Positions 11,301 to 22,515 of a stretch of DNA of 64,000 nt are shown in pieces. A program made the translations under genes and the position numbers. The stretch comes from Trema orientale (Eukaryota > Streptophyta > Magnoliopsida > Rosales > Cannabaceae): assembly GCA_002914845.1 (NCBI GenBank), contig JXTC01000110.1:10001-74000 (forward strand), written 5' to 3'. The first letter of the stretch is position 1. The number at the start of each line of letters is the position of its first letter. Under the pieces are notes generated by a model. The model did not search any database. It worked only from the letters and a program-made list of their open reading frames with translations, and had not been told where the DNA came from.

Positions 11301-12235
11301 CTATAGCCCCTCGATTTTTATTGAGAGTTGTTGCTTACCCTTCATAGCGTAAATTGCAAATAAGACCCTAATATTTGAGTATTCTATAATTTAAACCAGA
11401 AGTTTAGATTCTGCAAAATAATATCCTGGGATTAAGACTTTTGAAAAATTAATATTTTGGATAGACTTTTTGAATAACTTTAACTAGTAAAAAACAATAA
11501 TATCCTCAAAATTAAGGAGAATAATATGGACTAATATATTTTTAGCAGGTGATATTATTATTTTTTCGTAACTAAAGTTAGTCAAAAAGTAGTTTAATTT
11601 TCTGAAATTCCTAATCTCAGGGTATTATTTTGTAGAGTCCGAACTTTAAGGTTTAAATTACAGAACACCCAGACTTCAAGGTATTATTTTACAATTCACC
11701 CCCCTCATATTTGAAATTTTGCCAAAATGCCCAAATTTTTACAAATGGTGTACCTCTTTATCTCAAATTTTACACATGTGGTACCAATTTTTCCCTATTA
11801 GTAGATTGTGTTAGAAACATAAGCCTTTTACCTATCAAATATCAAGACCAACTAATTAAATAAGAAGGAAGAAATGGATTAAAAGTTCTATATTTTCCCA
11901 TATTTGCATAAGCACCAGAAATTGAGAGCATTTTTGTTATTAAAGTTGAAAATGATGGAAAGAAAATTCATAATTTTCTCAATACCTATGTCCAAACGCG
12001 TTAATCCAACAAAACCCCCTTAACCAATAGTATTTTAAACGCAATCATGTTTTTACTTTCATAACATACATAAATTTCTAATGTAACATTGTATGCTAGT
12101 TAGGGCAAATTGACACAACATTTGCAAATATTAGAATAAAAAAATACGATATTAGTAAAAATTAGGGCACTTTGGCAAAATTCCAAATATAAAAGGGTAA
12201 ACGAAAATTCTCAACAAAAGTCGGAGTGCCATAAG
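11301..12235. mobile_element. Terminal-inverted-repeat element carrying a nested MITE
   Basis: The left arm (CTATAGCCCCTCGATTTTTA, then TTACCCTTCATA, continuing after the insert with TTTGAAATTTTGCCAAAATG) matches the reverse complement of the right arm near 12150-12235 (CTTATGGCACTCCGACTTTT). The left arm is interrupted by a foldback MITE at 11347-11700. No coding capacity is seen. The left end may extend into the gap. Confidence 0.6.
11347..11700. mobile_element. Foldback MITE, family C copy 1 (nested)
   Basis: The ends GCGTAAATTGCAAATAAGACC and, on the reverse strand, GGTGAATTGTAAAATAATACC are inverted repeats. It is flanked by CCCTTCATA (11338-11346) and CCCCTCATA (11701-11709), a 9-bp duplication with one mismatch. 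Related copies are at about 17147-17503, 19311-19610 and 46029-46355. Confidence 0.7.
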
Positions 12236-12541
12236 TTATTTTGCCCAAGAAAAAAGCATGAGTCTGTTTGACAATTTCTTACAGTACCATTGACAAGGAC
12301 TAGAAGAACATTACAAGAACATTACAGTCTTCTCAATAGGTCAGACTAAATGCTTGTTCAGAGCAAAGACACAATCATGCTGCTAGTGAATTCCCAACTT
12401 TTATTCTTATTTTTAAAAGTTGTGTCAAAAAATTTAAATACATAAATAGTGATCACATAATAACGTTGAAAGTACAAATGGAGTCCAAATGTCCAATATT
12501 AATTTGTTTATAAATTGTAGTACCTAACTAGCAAGAATTAC

Positions 12542-12749
12542 ATTGACGAAGTAGGTTGGCTCAGTGATAAGAGCACCAACTATTTAGGATCTTGGTCCTG
12601 AGTTTGAGTCACACCGGGGATAAGCGTGAAAACATATGATCCTCAATAAGTGAGGTGGAAATTGGGTAGTAAGTATTTTCCTTTAATTTGTAATAAGTGG
12701 AGATCATTAGTTAAGCTCCACTTTTTTTGAAAAAAAAAAAAAGAAAAAA
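12542..12749 (+). mobile_element. tRNA-derived SINE, copy 1
   Basis: The head carries an A-box-like TTGGCTCAGTGATAAGAGC and a B-box-like GAGTTTGAGTC. The body contains TTTTCCTTTAATTTGTAATA and TCATTAGTTAAGCTCCACTT, then an A-rich tail. It is flanked by AACTAGCAAGAATTAC (12526-12541) and AACTAGCTAGAATCAC (12750-12765), a 16-bp target-site duplication with two mismatches. The tail region is shared with the SINE at 39371-39526. Confidence 0.85.
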
Positions 12750-12906
12750 AACTAGCTAGAATCACTTGTCACGTAAGTCGTAGTATAGTCACATTAATAT
12801 GACGATGTGAAAACTCAAAATGATATTTTAATTTTTTTTGCAGCCTAAATTCGATAATTTAGCATTTTCATACATAGTATAAGTGTATTTATGTATATAG
12901 TATATA

Positions 12907-13142
12907 GTTCCCAATCCAATAGGTATTTTTTTTCTACTTATCAATAGGTATTTTTTTTAACTATTAGATTATGATCTAACGACTACCATAATATGAGTAG
13001 TTGGAAAAAAAATAATAAATATACATTATTTAATGCATTTCTCTCTCCACCTTTTACTATGAAAAATGTGCGTGACTAATTTTAATTAGGTAAAACAATA
13101 CATATAGATAGACAAAAAACAATACCTACTGAATAGGTGCAC
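12907..13142. mobile_element. MITE, family A copy 2
   Basis: Ends GTTCCCAATCCAATAGGTAT and, reversed, GTGCACCTATTCAGTAGGTA. It is colinear with 1811-2055, including the central TTAGATTATGATCTAACGAC block. Confidence 0.6.

Positions 13143-13146
<4 letters not shown>

Positions 13147-13191
<45 letters not shown>
13147..13191. repeat. (TA)n microsatellite
   Basis: About 22 TA units. The Tyr/Ile frame that runs over it is an artefact of the repeat. Confidence 0.95.
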
Positions 13192-13196
<5 letters not shown>

Positions 13197-13410
13197 GTGT
13201 AATGAATTATTGGTATCGTCATTATTAATTGTGTTTTCTACGTAATCTATAATCCTAATATATATATATATATACAAAATGCATTTTACCTAATAATAAT
13301 AATTTTACAAAAATTAATCCTTGAAAATACATATGGTGCAAGTATATTTTAATTAAAATGTCCATCAAAACTACTTTCTAAATACTAGTCTTTCATGACT
13401 CTCCATGAAT

Positions 13411-13618
13411 CACCTCAGTGGACTTGCCCCACTCTCTGGTCCCAAATATAGAATGGTTCAAACCATATTGACATATAAGAATAACTAAATAGTGGTTTAA
13501 AGAAACAAAAACACCACCTCAGTGGACTTGCCCCACTCTCTGGTCCCAAATATAGAATGGTTCAAACCATATTGACATATAAGAATAACTAAATAGTGGT
13601 TTAAAGAAACAAAAACAC
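13411..13618. repeat. Perfect 104-bp tandem duplication
   Basis: Copy 1 (13411-13514) and copy 2 (13515-13618) both start CACCTCAGTGGACTTGCCCC and read identically throughout. The absence of any difference in AT-rich non-coding DNA implies a recent event or an assembly error. No gene overlaps it. Confidence 0.95.
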
Positions 13619-14533
13619 CGAAGCATCCACTTCGGTGGTCTGAATATATGGAATCTACCTCCTAAATAACGTATAAACCACAGGAAATTAGGAACACGTT
13701 TACTAATCCGTAAAAAAATTATGAGTGGAAAAAAAATAAAGGAGAATAAAGAGGAATAAGAAACAATAAGTAAAGAATATATTCTCTTTCATATTTAGCT
13801 AATTGATATATAAACACATAAAAATAGAAGGTCTTTCTCTTTTCATTTCACCTCTCTTTCCATTTTTTCTCCATTACAGATTAATAAACATGTCCTATAG
13901 AATATCATTTATAATCTACCCGTGTAACCCTTCTCTTCAGCAATTTTTAAAAAAAATAAGAATCATCTTCAAAGTCGAATTTGTTTATTTCCTACTTAAT
14001 ATGATATTTCGCGATAGTTTATCAATCGAAAAGGTCACCTTGATCTATGTAGAGCGAAAACATTATCTGCATTCATCATAACATTAATCAGAGTCACACG
14101 TTAGCATGGAAATTATCTAAGTGGCACGGTTGTACTCAAGACTTACCCTAGATTTTGGCTTTCATTTCTTACTCTAGTCTCCCCATCTCTAAGTTTTTAA
14201 AATTCTAATTTTAGACGTATAAAAGGAGAAGCGAAAAAAAAAAGAAGAAAAAACGTCGAAAAAAGAAAATAAAAGAATACAATTTTAGATAATTGTCATC
14301 AGTGCAATAAATTATGTGGCAGAGGCCCATAACGAGAGTAGATTCTCCCCACTCCCAGTATCCCAAGCAGATCGTAGCCCGTAGAAGACTGTTGAGCACA
14401 TATATACTTGACTCAGTTATCCCATACTTGTTTGTTAGTTGTTGGCTGTTTCCCATTTTCCTTACTTCCCTCCACTTCTCCGTATCCATTTTCTTATATG
14501 TTCTGGTCGTTTGGCCCACACGATAAGGCTTTG
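13619..14533. other. Spacer; no supported gene
   Basis: Several overlapping short frames occur on both strands (13803-14081 and around 14211-14608), but none has a recognisable domain. The block 14300-14520 is slightly richer in G+C than its surroundings. Confidence 0.4.
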
Positions 14534-14721
14534 AGCCTGTTTGGCACAGCTTTCAAAGATCTTTTAGGGCTCAAAAGATCTGTTAAGAGTGTTTGGATAA
14601 ATTTTTAGAAGATCTTTTTGTATCCAAAAGATCTTTTTAAAGAAGCATGGACCTACCATCTTTTTCAGGAAGATATTTTTATACTTTTACTTTAAAAAGT
14701 AAAAACTATCCCAAACAGGCC
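14534..14721. mobile_element. Small MITE
   Basis: It begins AGCCTGTTTGG and ends CCAAACAGGCC, with repeated AAAGATCTTTT words inside. It is flanked by CTTTG on both sides (14529-14533 and 14722-14726). The non-coding interior has further inverted-repeat structure. Confidence 0.6.
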
Positions 14722-15125
14722 CTTTGTGTATTAGTGTATTACTAGCATGTTTTTTATACTCTCGTGAGACGCCTCGTTATCTGATATTAAAGAGAAATTT
14801 CAATAAATATGTTCCATAGATATCCTAATTACATTCATATATTTCTCTCACTAAATATTTAAAATATATGACTGTAGGACAAAAATACCCCTAAAAGCAT
14901 AGTTTATCAATGTTAAAAGGAAAAAAAAAAAAAAAAAAAAAAAAAAACAAAAATTCCAATAAAAAAGATTAACTCAAATATCCATAGGATTCTCTTGCTC
15001 TGCTCTTGCCCTCTCTCTATGTAAATTTTCCCATAACATTTTTTTTCGCACTCAAAATCTCTCAATTTTCTCTCTTGCTTTCATATCTTTTGTGGATGAT
15101 TAAGAAATTTCTATGTTTAAATATT

Positions 15126-15597
15126 ATGGGTATAATTTAAAATAATTTGTAGTTGAGTTTTTAGATGTTCTGTGGTGGATTTTACTTTAAAAATAAAATT
15201 TAGATCAATTTCTATGAATTTCTAGAAATTTGGACTAGCTGCCCTGACAAATATCGAAAATTTCGATACTAATTCAATGAAATTCAATGTCATTTCGATG
15301 AAGTGTGTTTTTACAATGGAATCTAAAAATTACTCGATGGTCATTGAAAAAATTCAATGAATTTCGATTAAATTTGATACCATTTCGATGACTATCGAGT
15401 AATTTTTCAGATTCTATTATAAAAATATACTTCATCGAAATGACATCGAATTTCATTGAAATTTTCGATGTTTGTCGGGGCAGCCAATTCAAATTTCTAG
15501 AAATTTATAAAAATTGATCCAAATTTTATTTTTAATACAAAATCTACCCCAGAACATCTTAAAACTCAAATACCAACTATTTTAGATTATATCTATT
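15126..15597. repeat. Long foldback (imperfect palindrome, arms about 215 bp)
   Basis: The left arm (15126-15342) and the reverse complement of the right arm (15384-15597) match almost end to end. Examples are GATGTTCTGTGGTGGATTTT against GATGTTCTGGGGTAGATTTT, CTGCCCTGACAAATATCGAA against CTGCCCCGACAAACATCGAA, and TGTCATTTCGATGAAGT, identical in both arms. The loop is about 40 bp. A short minus-strand frame across it is a by-product of the repeat. It is probably a foldback transposon; if transcribed it would make a long hairpin RNA. Confidence 0.85.
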
Positions 15598-16607
15598 TCG
15601 TTTCTATAACATTGATTTAGCTTCGATTATTCAGAATATTATAGAGTTCAGAGAAGGTTAAAAATTAAGATGAAGCACAGAAGAAGAGAAAGGGAAGAAC
15701 AAGAAAAAAAAAAATGAAAGAAAGTTAGGTCAAAATAGGGTAGTTAAATCTTTTTAAGGGGTCTAGTCATATTTTTTGAAGATTTATTATGGAAGTCATA
15801 TGCTTGTAAATAGGGTACAAATGGAGCATATTTTATAAAATTTCTCATATTAAACATTACTAATAATGTCTTATATATTGGGTCTCACATATAATTATAA
15901 AGCACCGAGATTAAAAAAAAAAATTAAACGGGTTTTTTTGTAATAAGGTACATAAAATTAAAGAAGACAAATTATTGAAGGGTAGAAATTCTATCCAATA
16001 GTTTGGAAGCTACCACGTTAACAACAACAATCCTTATCGAACATTGTAGGTTGATATAGGACCAATTTGGTGTTGTTGTGCTATGTTGCAGTTATAATGT
16101 AAACATGTTGTAACTATACTGTGAGTAAGAAATAGTTGTGAGAAAAAAATTTTATACATTTTATAAATTTATTTAAAAAACTACAGTGTTATTTAAAAAC
16201 ATATGCTAACTATTTATAGAGAGTCCTATATGTGCAGTAGAGAAGGGGTTTTGGCGCTTTGATCAAGAGGCTAGCTAATGTCCCATCTTCCTGTCTTGTA
16301 ATTGTGTATACTATCGAATAATATTTTAAACAATTTGTATTATGGTAGCAGAATCAATTTTGTAAAAGTAATCTTTAACCTACTTTTTAAATTATGTTAA
16401 AATAGCGGTTACATATCAGTTTTTAAAATTTGCTAATTAAAAGCAAAAACTTACCAAATGTCTACCATCTCTCTTTTTTCTCCAATTGCTTTTAAAAGTT
16501 AAAAGAGCATATCGAATCATTCCCAAACAAGGCCTAAATTCTATTAATCACAGTTGAAATTGTAACTTAATTCTTGTTGGGCCAATTCCCATGTGGCATA
16601 CGCTCAT

Positions 16608-16770
16608 AGGAATAAGTCCCCAACATTTGGCACCCACTGTGGGAAGCCCAAGAGACCTTGGATAAAAGGGGACACTAGTCCATGTAATGACATGCTATTA
16701 ATTCCCTTCAATGGAGAATATCAGATCTTCTAAAAGCCTTTAATTGTTTCAGCCAAGTTTCTCACTCGCT
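16608..16770 (+). mobile_element. LTR-end and primer-binding-site relic of a retrotransposon
   Basis: CCCCAACATTTGGCACCCAC followed by TGTGGGAAGCCCAAGAG resembles the junction of a plant LTR end (AACA) with a TGGCRCCC-type primer-binding leader. A short gag-like start (ATGGAGAATATCAGATC) follows at about 16709 but is not sustained. No polyprotein is seen, and the LTR start was not found. Confidence 0.45.
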
Positions 16771-17146
16771 CAACTCGTTAAATTACTTGCTAGTGAATTG
16801 CATGCATTTATGATTTAACCTTATTTTGATTAACGTATTAACATTATTTTTCATTTGTTTGCTTACATTTTCTAACTTCCGTTTAATCACGCTACTGTGG
16901 CACCTAATGAAATAGTAATGATTGATTTTGTATTGTAATATTTAAGATATTTAACTATGCTATTGACACATTATTTAACATCATTATCTACTACTTAGTT
17001 AGATTCCAATTATTTTTCATTATGTGTTTAATCTACTAACATTCATCTAGAAATTTGAAACGTGCATTGCAGTGAAGACTCGGATTTGGGCAGAAGTCTA
17101 CGCTCACGAATCATGTATAGTGACATTAATATGAATGTTTCTAAAA

Positions 17147-17503
17147 AAAGTAAATTGCAAAAAATATCATGAAATTTAGGTATTCTATAATTTTAACCGT
17201 AAAATTTGGACTCTGTAAAATAATATTATGAGATTATGAATTTGATAAAATTGATATCATGTGTTGACTTTTTGAATTATTTTAGTCCTAAAAAAATAAT
17301 AATACCATTCAAATTAAGGAGAAGAACAAAAGTTAGCCCAATTTTGACGCGGATGTTATTGTCATTTTCTTACAAAAATTAGTCAAAATAAGTCTAAAGT
17401 ATTAATTTTCACAAATTCTTAATTTGAGGATATTATTTTGCAGAATTTAAACATCGAGATTAAAATTATAGAACACTAAAACATCAGAGTTATTTGTTAA
17501 TTT
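17147..17503. mobile_element. Foldback MITE, family C copy 2
   Basis: Begins near GTAAATTGCAAAAAATATCATG, contains GGACTCTGTAAAATAATATT and the opposing AGGATATTATTTTGCAGAAT, and ends near GAGTTATTTGTTAATTTTTG. It is colinear with 11347-11700. Confidence 0.65.
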
Positions 17504-19310
17504 TTGAAGGCAACCCTTTAAAATATTGTTAGATTTTGCATTTTATTAATTTATTCTACTGTGATCCATTGCTTAGAAACTCTGCAACTGTAGTATTAAT
17601 TATAATTCTCTTACAGAGGTCTCCTCTTTTTATGAAAAAATAGTACTAGAAGTAGCTACAACAGTGAACTATTTTTCTATGGGTGGCAATTGTGTCATTT
17701 CATGTTATCAACTTATTTATATTATACGAGTTTCGTGTTATCTACGGATTATCTGTTTAATAAAAATGTCATTAAGAATAATATGTTTTCCTTCGTAAAG
17801 AAAGACCATCCTGTAAACTAATTAAGTTCTCTTAAGCCAATTGAAGAATTGCCAGTTTAATGTAGATTGCAAAGTTGATGAATACTTCAGATGGCTATTA
17901 TTTTTTATACTCAACTTGCAGTAGCACTGAATCCTTTTCATAGGCGTAGATGTATTGGAAATTTTGAATTTTTTTTTATACTTCTTATATTGAAGCAGCA
18001 AGAATATGGGCTGTAGATTTTTATTTTTTTTGAAAAAAAAAACAATACATTAAATCAATATATTGAAATTTTTATTTTAATAAAAAAACGAATTTAATTA
18101 ATGACCTCTATTTATTATAAAAAAATAAAAAAAAACTCATTTTTTTTGAAAGTCGAACTTTCGACCTAATGCACAATTCTCACTCCATTGAACAAATCAA
18201 TACATCGAGGTTCAGGCCGCATTCATACCCCTAACATAAGTGCTCTTTGATCGGCCAAATGCATCAGGAAGAATACTGGTATTAATAATTTGTCAATCGC
18301 ATCAATTACATCCTCCTTCTATTGTACGGTGAATCTCAATCTCATAATTAAGGCTTAAGGTACGTCAATTGACTGTAACATTTCTCGATATTTGTCCTCA
18401 ATATTTCTCTAATAGCCATATAATAGAATTAAAAAGTTATAATCTGACAAGATGATTTTATGACTCATATACGTTTATACATGACATGATCTGACATTGA
18501 TATATTGGCCAGGTAAAATGAGACGAAAGATCTGAATTCAATAATGTGAAATAATATGCTTATTATAAAGCTAGTAAGTGTCAGCGTACCCCCTAATGTC
18601 CTAAAAAAAAAAACATTATCTTTGTCCAATGCGTATAGTTTTATATATTTTTCTTTTGTACGAGTTCATGTATGATGTATCCAAAATGTATTCATAAATA
18701 TCATTTTAACTTCAATTATGCATGAACCTGCTCTCTCTATCTCTCTCTAATTAAGGGTTATAATAGTCTCTGAACTATCCAACTAGTTACAATTTGGTCT
18801 CTAGAGTCTATTTTGACAATTAGACTTTTGAATTTTTCTATTTCATGCAATTTGGCCATAAAAGTATCCAAATCACAACATAGTGTTAACTTTATGATCG
18901 ATAACATACACGACTAGTATGTGATAGTATTTAATAAGGGTATTTGAGGAAAATAAATTGAACAAAATGATTTAAAAAAATATTTTATTTAGGATTCTTG
19001 AAATTGCAAATATGAAAAAAAAAAAGAATTCTATAATTGATCATTTTATGGTTAAAATTCTCAAATAACCTCTCAAGTATACTATCAAAAGCTTCTGCAC
19101 GTGGGTTTTCCATCAGTAATTTAACGCATGTTGCAATTTGGAGAATTCAGAGACCAAAGTGCATAGAATCGAAAAGTTTAGGAGCTTTATTGCCAAAATT
19201 AAAAATTTTAGATATCGAACTACTTCAAATTAGATATTTTAGGGACATGTGCCATAAATTATTTTACTAATACTTTAACTAGAAGTACTACTCTTTTAGT
19301 TGATTTTTAA
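17504..19310. other. AT-rich spacer; no gene seen
   Basis: No domain-bearing frame. A frame at 19037-19270 has no recognisable features. The stretch is presumably degraded repeat DNA. Confidence 0.5.
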
Positions 19311-19610
19311 TTAGGTAAACTGTAAAAAAATAATAACTTGAGTTAAATCCTGAAATTTAGATTCTACAAAATAATATCTTAAAATTAAAAATTTATAAAT
19401 GGTAAAAAATAATAATATCTTCAAATTTAAAGAGAGTAATAAGAACTAATCTAGTTTTAATAAATATTATTCATATTTTTTCGTTACTGAAAAATAATCA
19501 AAAAATCGGTCGAGAGTATTAATTTTTAGAAATTATCTCATAATATTATTTTTCGTTAGAATTTAAATTGTACAATACTCAAATTTTAGATTTTTTTTTT
19601 TTTTTCAATT
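19311..19610. mobile_element. Foldback MITE, family C copy 3
   Basis: Starts near GTAAACTGTAAAAAAATAATAA and contains TTAGATTCTACAAAATAATA and the opposing CATAATATTATTTTTCGTTA. It ends near AATTGTACAATACTCAAATT, about 540 bp upstream of the NF-YB start. Confidence 0.6.
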
Positions 19611-19870
19611 GACTCCTTTTAACTATCTAAAAAATATCCTTTGAAAGACGACACAAAAGTTTGCGAGTTTGACCTCATGATATGCCATATCGCCAACTCT
19701 AAACCTGACATGTTTAACCCACGCGGAGAAATCAACGGCTGCGATTTCACTAGCCACTCGACATAAGCCGAGCCGCTCCAGCCGCCTATCCCAACAAAAA
19801 AATAAAAAAATAAAAGGAAAGAGAAGCATATATTCTCAAAATAAACAGACACAGCCGCCCCACTATCGAC

Positions 19871-19987
19871 CACGTGTAGCATCAGGAGCCGTCCTCGTCT
19901 ACCGGCCCCACACCCAATCCGACACTCCAGAAACATCCACCTCAGCCGCTCTTATCGACAAACGAACGGCCCAAAAACGTCCACGTG
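19871..19987 (+). promoter_or_regulatory. Two G-boxes upstream of the NF-YB gene
   Basis: CACGTG occurs at 19871-19876 (CCACGTGTAG context) and at 19982-19987 (CCACGTGTCC context), about 280 and 165 bp before the ATG. G-boxes bind plant bZIP and bHLH factors, including light and abscisic-acid regulators. The transcription start is unknown, so the proximal site could lie in the 5' leader. Their use here is inferred. Confidence 0.5.
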
Positions 19988-20149
19988 TCCGAAGCGGATG
20001 CATTATTACCACAACGATCCGACGGACTCCAACTCCTCAGCCAAAAAGTCCAAACAAGCTTTCCTCCTCCTCCTCCTCGTTCTCCTTCTTCCTCTCCGGC
20101 GAGGCCAGAATTCCAATTCTACCCCTCGCCATCTAGAACCCCTCCAATA

Positions 20150-20806
20150 ATGGCGGATTCGGACAACGAATCGGGCGGAGGCCACAACCACGCGCACAGC
20201 GGAGAGCTGTCGGCGCGTGAGCAGGACCGGCTGCTGCCGATCGCGAACGTGAGCCGAATCATGAAGAAGGCGCTGCCGGCGAACGCTAAGATCTCGAAGG
20301 ATGCGAAGGAGACGGTGCAGGAGTGCGTGTCGGAGTTCATCTCGTTCATCACCGGCGAGGCCTCCGACAAGTGCCAGAGGGAGAAGCGGAAGACCATCAA
20401 CGGCGACGACCTACTCTGGGCCATGACCACCCTGGGCTTCGAGGAGTACGTCGACCCGCTCAAGATTTACTTGCAGAAGTACCGAGAGATGGAGGGCGAG
20501 AAGACCACCTCTTCCTTGGGCCGACCGGGGGAGAAGGACGCCGGCGGAGGGGGGTCGGGAGGTGGTGGTGGCGCCGCCGCCGGAGGAGGGGGGAGTGGGG
20601 GAGGGGTGAGCTCCGGGGGGTATAATGGGGTTGGGGGTGGAATGTATGGTGGGGGGATGATGATGATGGGTACCGGGCATCATCAGGGACACGTGTACGG
20701 CTCTGGTGGGTTTCATCATGTGGTGGGGATTGGGGAAGGTGGTGGTGGTGGTGGTGGTGGAGGCTCTGCTGGGTCGGGTGGTGTCGGTGCTGTGAAGTCA
20801 AGGTAG
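20150..20806 (+). CDS. NF-YB: NF-YB (HAP3) subunit of the CCAAT-binding factor, non-LEC1 type
   Basis: This intronless frame encodes 218 residues. NF-YB pairs with NF-YC through a histone fold and, with NF-YA, binds CCAAT boxes in the nucleus. Residues about 24-118 form the canonical core: [20 protein letters not shown], then [55 protein letters not shown] and a closing helix ending YREMEGEK. The residue after KIS is Lys; LEC1-type proteins have Asp there, so this is the general class. The tail (131-218) is mostly Gly with Met and His patches. I chose ATG 20150 because the frame upstream has only non-ATG codons and begins at GTG 19985; the N-terminus [10 protein letters not shown] fits the family. 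The gene is much richer in G+C than its surroundings. Confidence 0.97.
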   Translation: MADSDNESGGGHNHAHSGELSAREQDRLLPIANVSRIMKKALPANAKISKDAKETVQECVSEFISFITGEASDKCQREKRKTINGDDLLWAMTTLGFEEYVDPLKIYLQKYREMEGEKTTSSLGRPGEKDAGGGGSGGGGGAAAGGGGSGGGVSSGGYNGVGGGMYGGGMMMMGTGHHQGHVYGSGGFHHVVGIGEGGGGGGGGGSAGSGGVGAVKSR

Positions 20807-22338
20807 GTGTTGACTGACTTGGCTTTATTGGACTAGATATTGATCAAGATAATGATGATAAAAATTGACCGTTTTTTTGGGTGTAACTTTTTAGGATGTT
20901 AATTTCTTGTTTGTTATAATATTTGGATATTATGGAGTTGTTTTAGGCACTTGGATTTTGTTCTTCTTATTCCCATTTTTCGAAAAGAAAAGAAAAAATT
21001 GAGTTGGCGTTCATAACATGTGTAGTATATGTAATTGTGGGAAGGAAAGACACACAATCTCCAATGATAATAGTGTACTGTAATGTTTTTTTTTTTTTTT
21101 TTTAATCAACGAAGAACAGAAACATGTAAGATGCCCGTGTTACTAATAGATTCTCATGTAGTGTAGTTTATTACAATCTTTGTTCAATGTATCTGATTGT
21201 TTGGTTGGTGGATGATTGGATCTGTCTAATGGGGGATTTTTTTTCTTTCTTTCTTTCTTTCTTTCTTTTAATTGGAACTATGTTACTGGGATTTGCATGT
21301 TTGTAAATAGAAGGGCATATTTAAATCTTGTGCTGCTCTGCATGTTTGTACCGAAGAATATTGTAAATTCTGGGTTTATTTATATGGAGAAAAGGGGTAT
21401 GTTTTTCTTTTCTTTTTTGTTTTTCTTTTTTTTAGAAGGAAAAGGGGAGGGTTTGTTATTTTTCTGACTACTAGTTTAGTAGTGTGTACATTTTGTTTTA
21501 GATGCCGAATAAGGAAAAGGGCATTGAGCCAATAACCCATTGTCGGGTTGTCTTAGAAAACTCAGTGCAACATCTTTCCATTTTGAGATCGTGGTGGCTG
21601 TCAGGCTGGATAAGAATGATCATTGTGTCTTATTCATTTCAGTTCACTCCCTGTCATATAATGTGTGTGTGTGTATATATATAGATATATATTTATGCCA
21701 AAATATTGATGCCGATTTGTTTGATAGGTTATCAAACAACACTTTCTTTTATCTCAAGTAAGAGTTCAAACTTTTTCTTTTCATTTTTATTTCCCCGTCT
21801 ATAAAGAAGATATTTGAGTAAAGTCCGACCAGTTATCTGACTTGACCATAGTTTGACGAATTTAAAGTGGTTCCCATTTCTCAGCCGCAAACGTGCACTT
21901 GCCTACAATATTTTTTGGGGTTTTAATTATCGTTATAACTTTTCCTTGGTCTCTTCGGATTTTTTTATTCTTTTTGTCATTTTTAGTTTTTCTTGAAGAG
22001 TGTTACTGCGTTCGCATTTACGAATTACGACGCATCATACAGTGGTTGTCTAGTCATGTAAGTCACTACGTTGGATCTAATGTACCCCATAGAAAGCCTT
22101 ATAGGCCTTCTAAGGTTAACAAATTATCCATTGCGACTACATTACTAATCAATCTAATCTAATCTAATCTAATATAATATAGAACACCTAATATAGATAT
22201 GTTGTATTTGAAATTAAGGGTCCAATTAAATTGGATCAATTCCAACGCTAAGATTCTAAATACTATAACAGATTCTATCGAATCCAACGTATATAAATGT
22301 ATATTGTTTTAGTATATACTAGTTGAATTTGTAGTGTT

Positions 22339-22390
22339 GTGTTGTTTAGAGTTCAATTCTCTGTCCCAATGTCAAAAAGAAAAAGAAAAA
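22339..22390 (+). mobile_element. 5'-truncated retroposed fragment, 52 bp
   Basis: The direct repeat TGTAGTGTT flanks it (22330-22338 and 22391-22399). The insert contains a B-box-like GAGTTCAATTCTC and an A-rich tail AAAAAGAAAAAGAAAAA, consistent with the end of a SINE. Confidence 0.45.
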
Positions 22391-22498
22391 TGTAGTGTTT
22401 TGTTATTGGAATTTGTTGTTAAAGACACTCGTATATTATGCAATAACACATATGCTTCAGTTATGTTGAAATTTACGTTTTCTTAATCTAGTTTTATG

Positions 22499-22515
22499 CC
22501 TTTGAAAAAAAAATG
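22499..22515 (+). mobile_element. 17-bp poly(A)-tailed micro-insertion
   Basis: CCTTTGAAAAAAAAATG lies between perfect 12-bp direct repeats TCTAGTTTTATG (22487-22498 and 22516-22527). The form is that of an extremely 5'-truncated retroposon copy. Confidence 0.5.

Noticed and set aside
14211..14608. Overlapping frames of 102, 70 and 66 codons
   Set aside because: They compete on both strands, have no recognisable motif, and the downstream part enters the MITE at 14534.
19985..20149. Extension of NF-YB upstream to 19985
   Set aside because: It begins with GTG, no in-frame ATG precedes 20150, and the added residues are not family-like; it is treated as 5' leader.
20006..20801. Several long frames on both strands across the NF-YB gene
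   Set aside because: They are shadows of the GC-rich NF-YB coding sequence; only the +20150 frame has the histone-fold signature.
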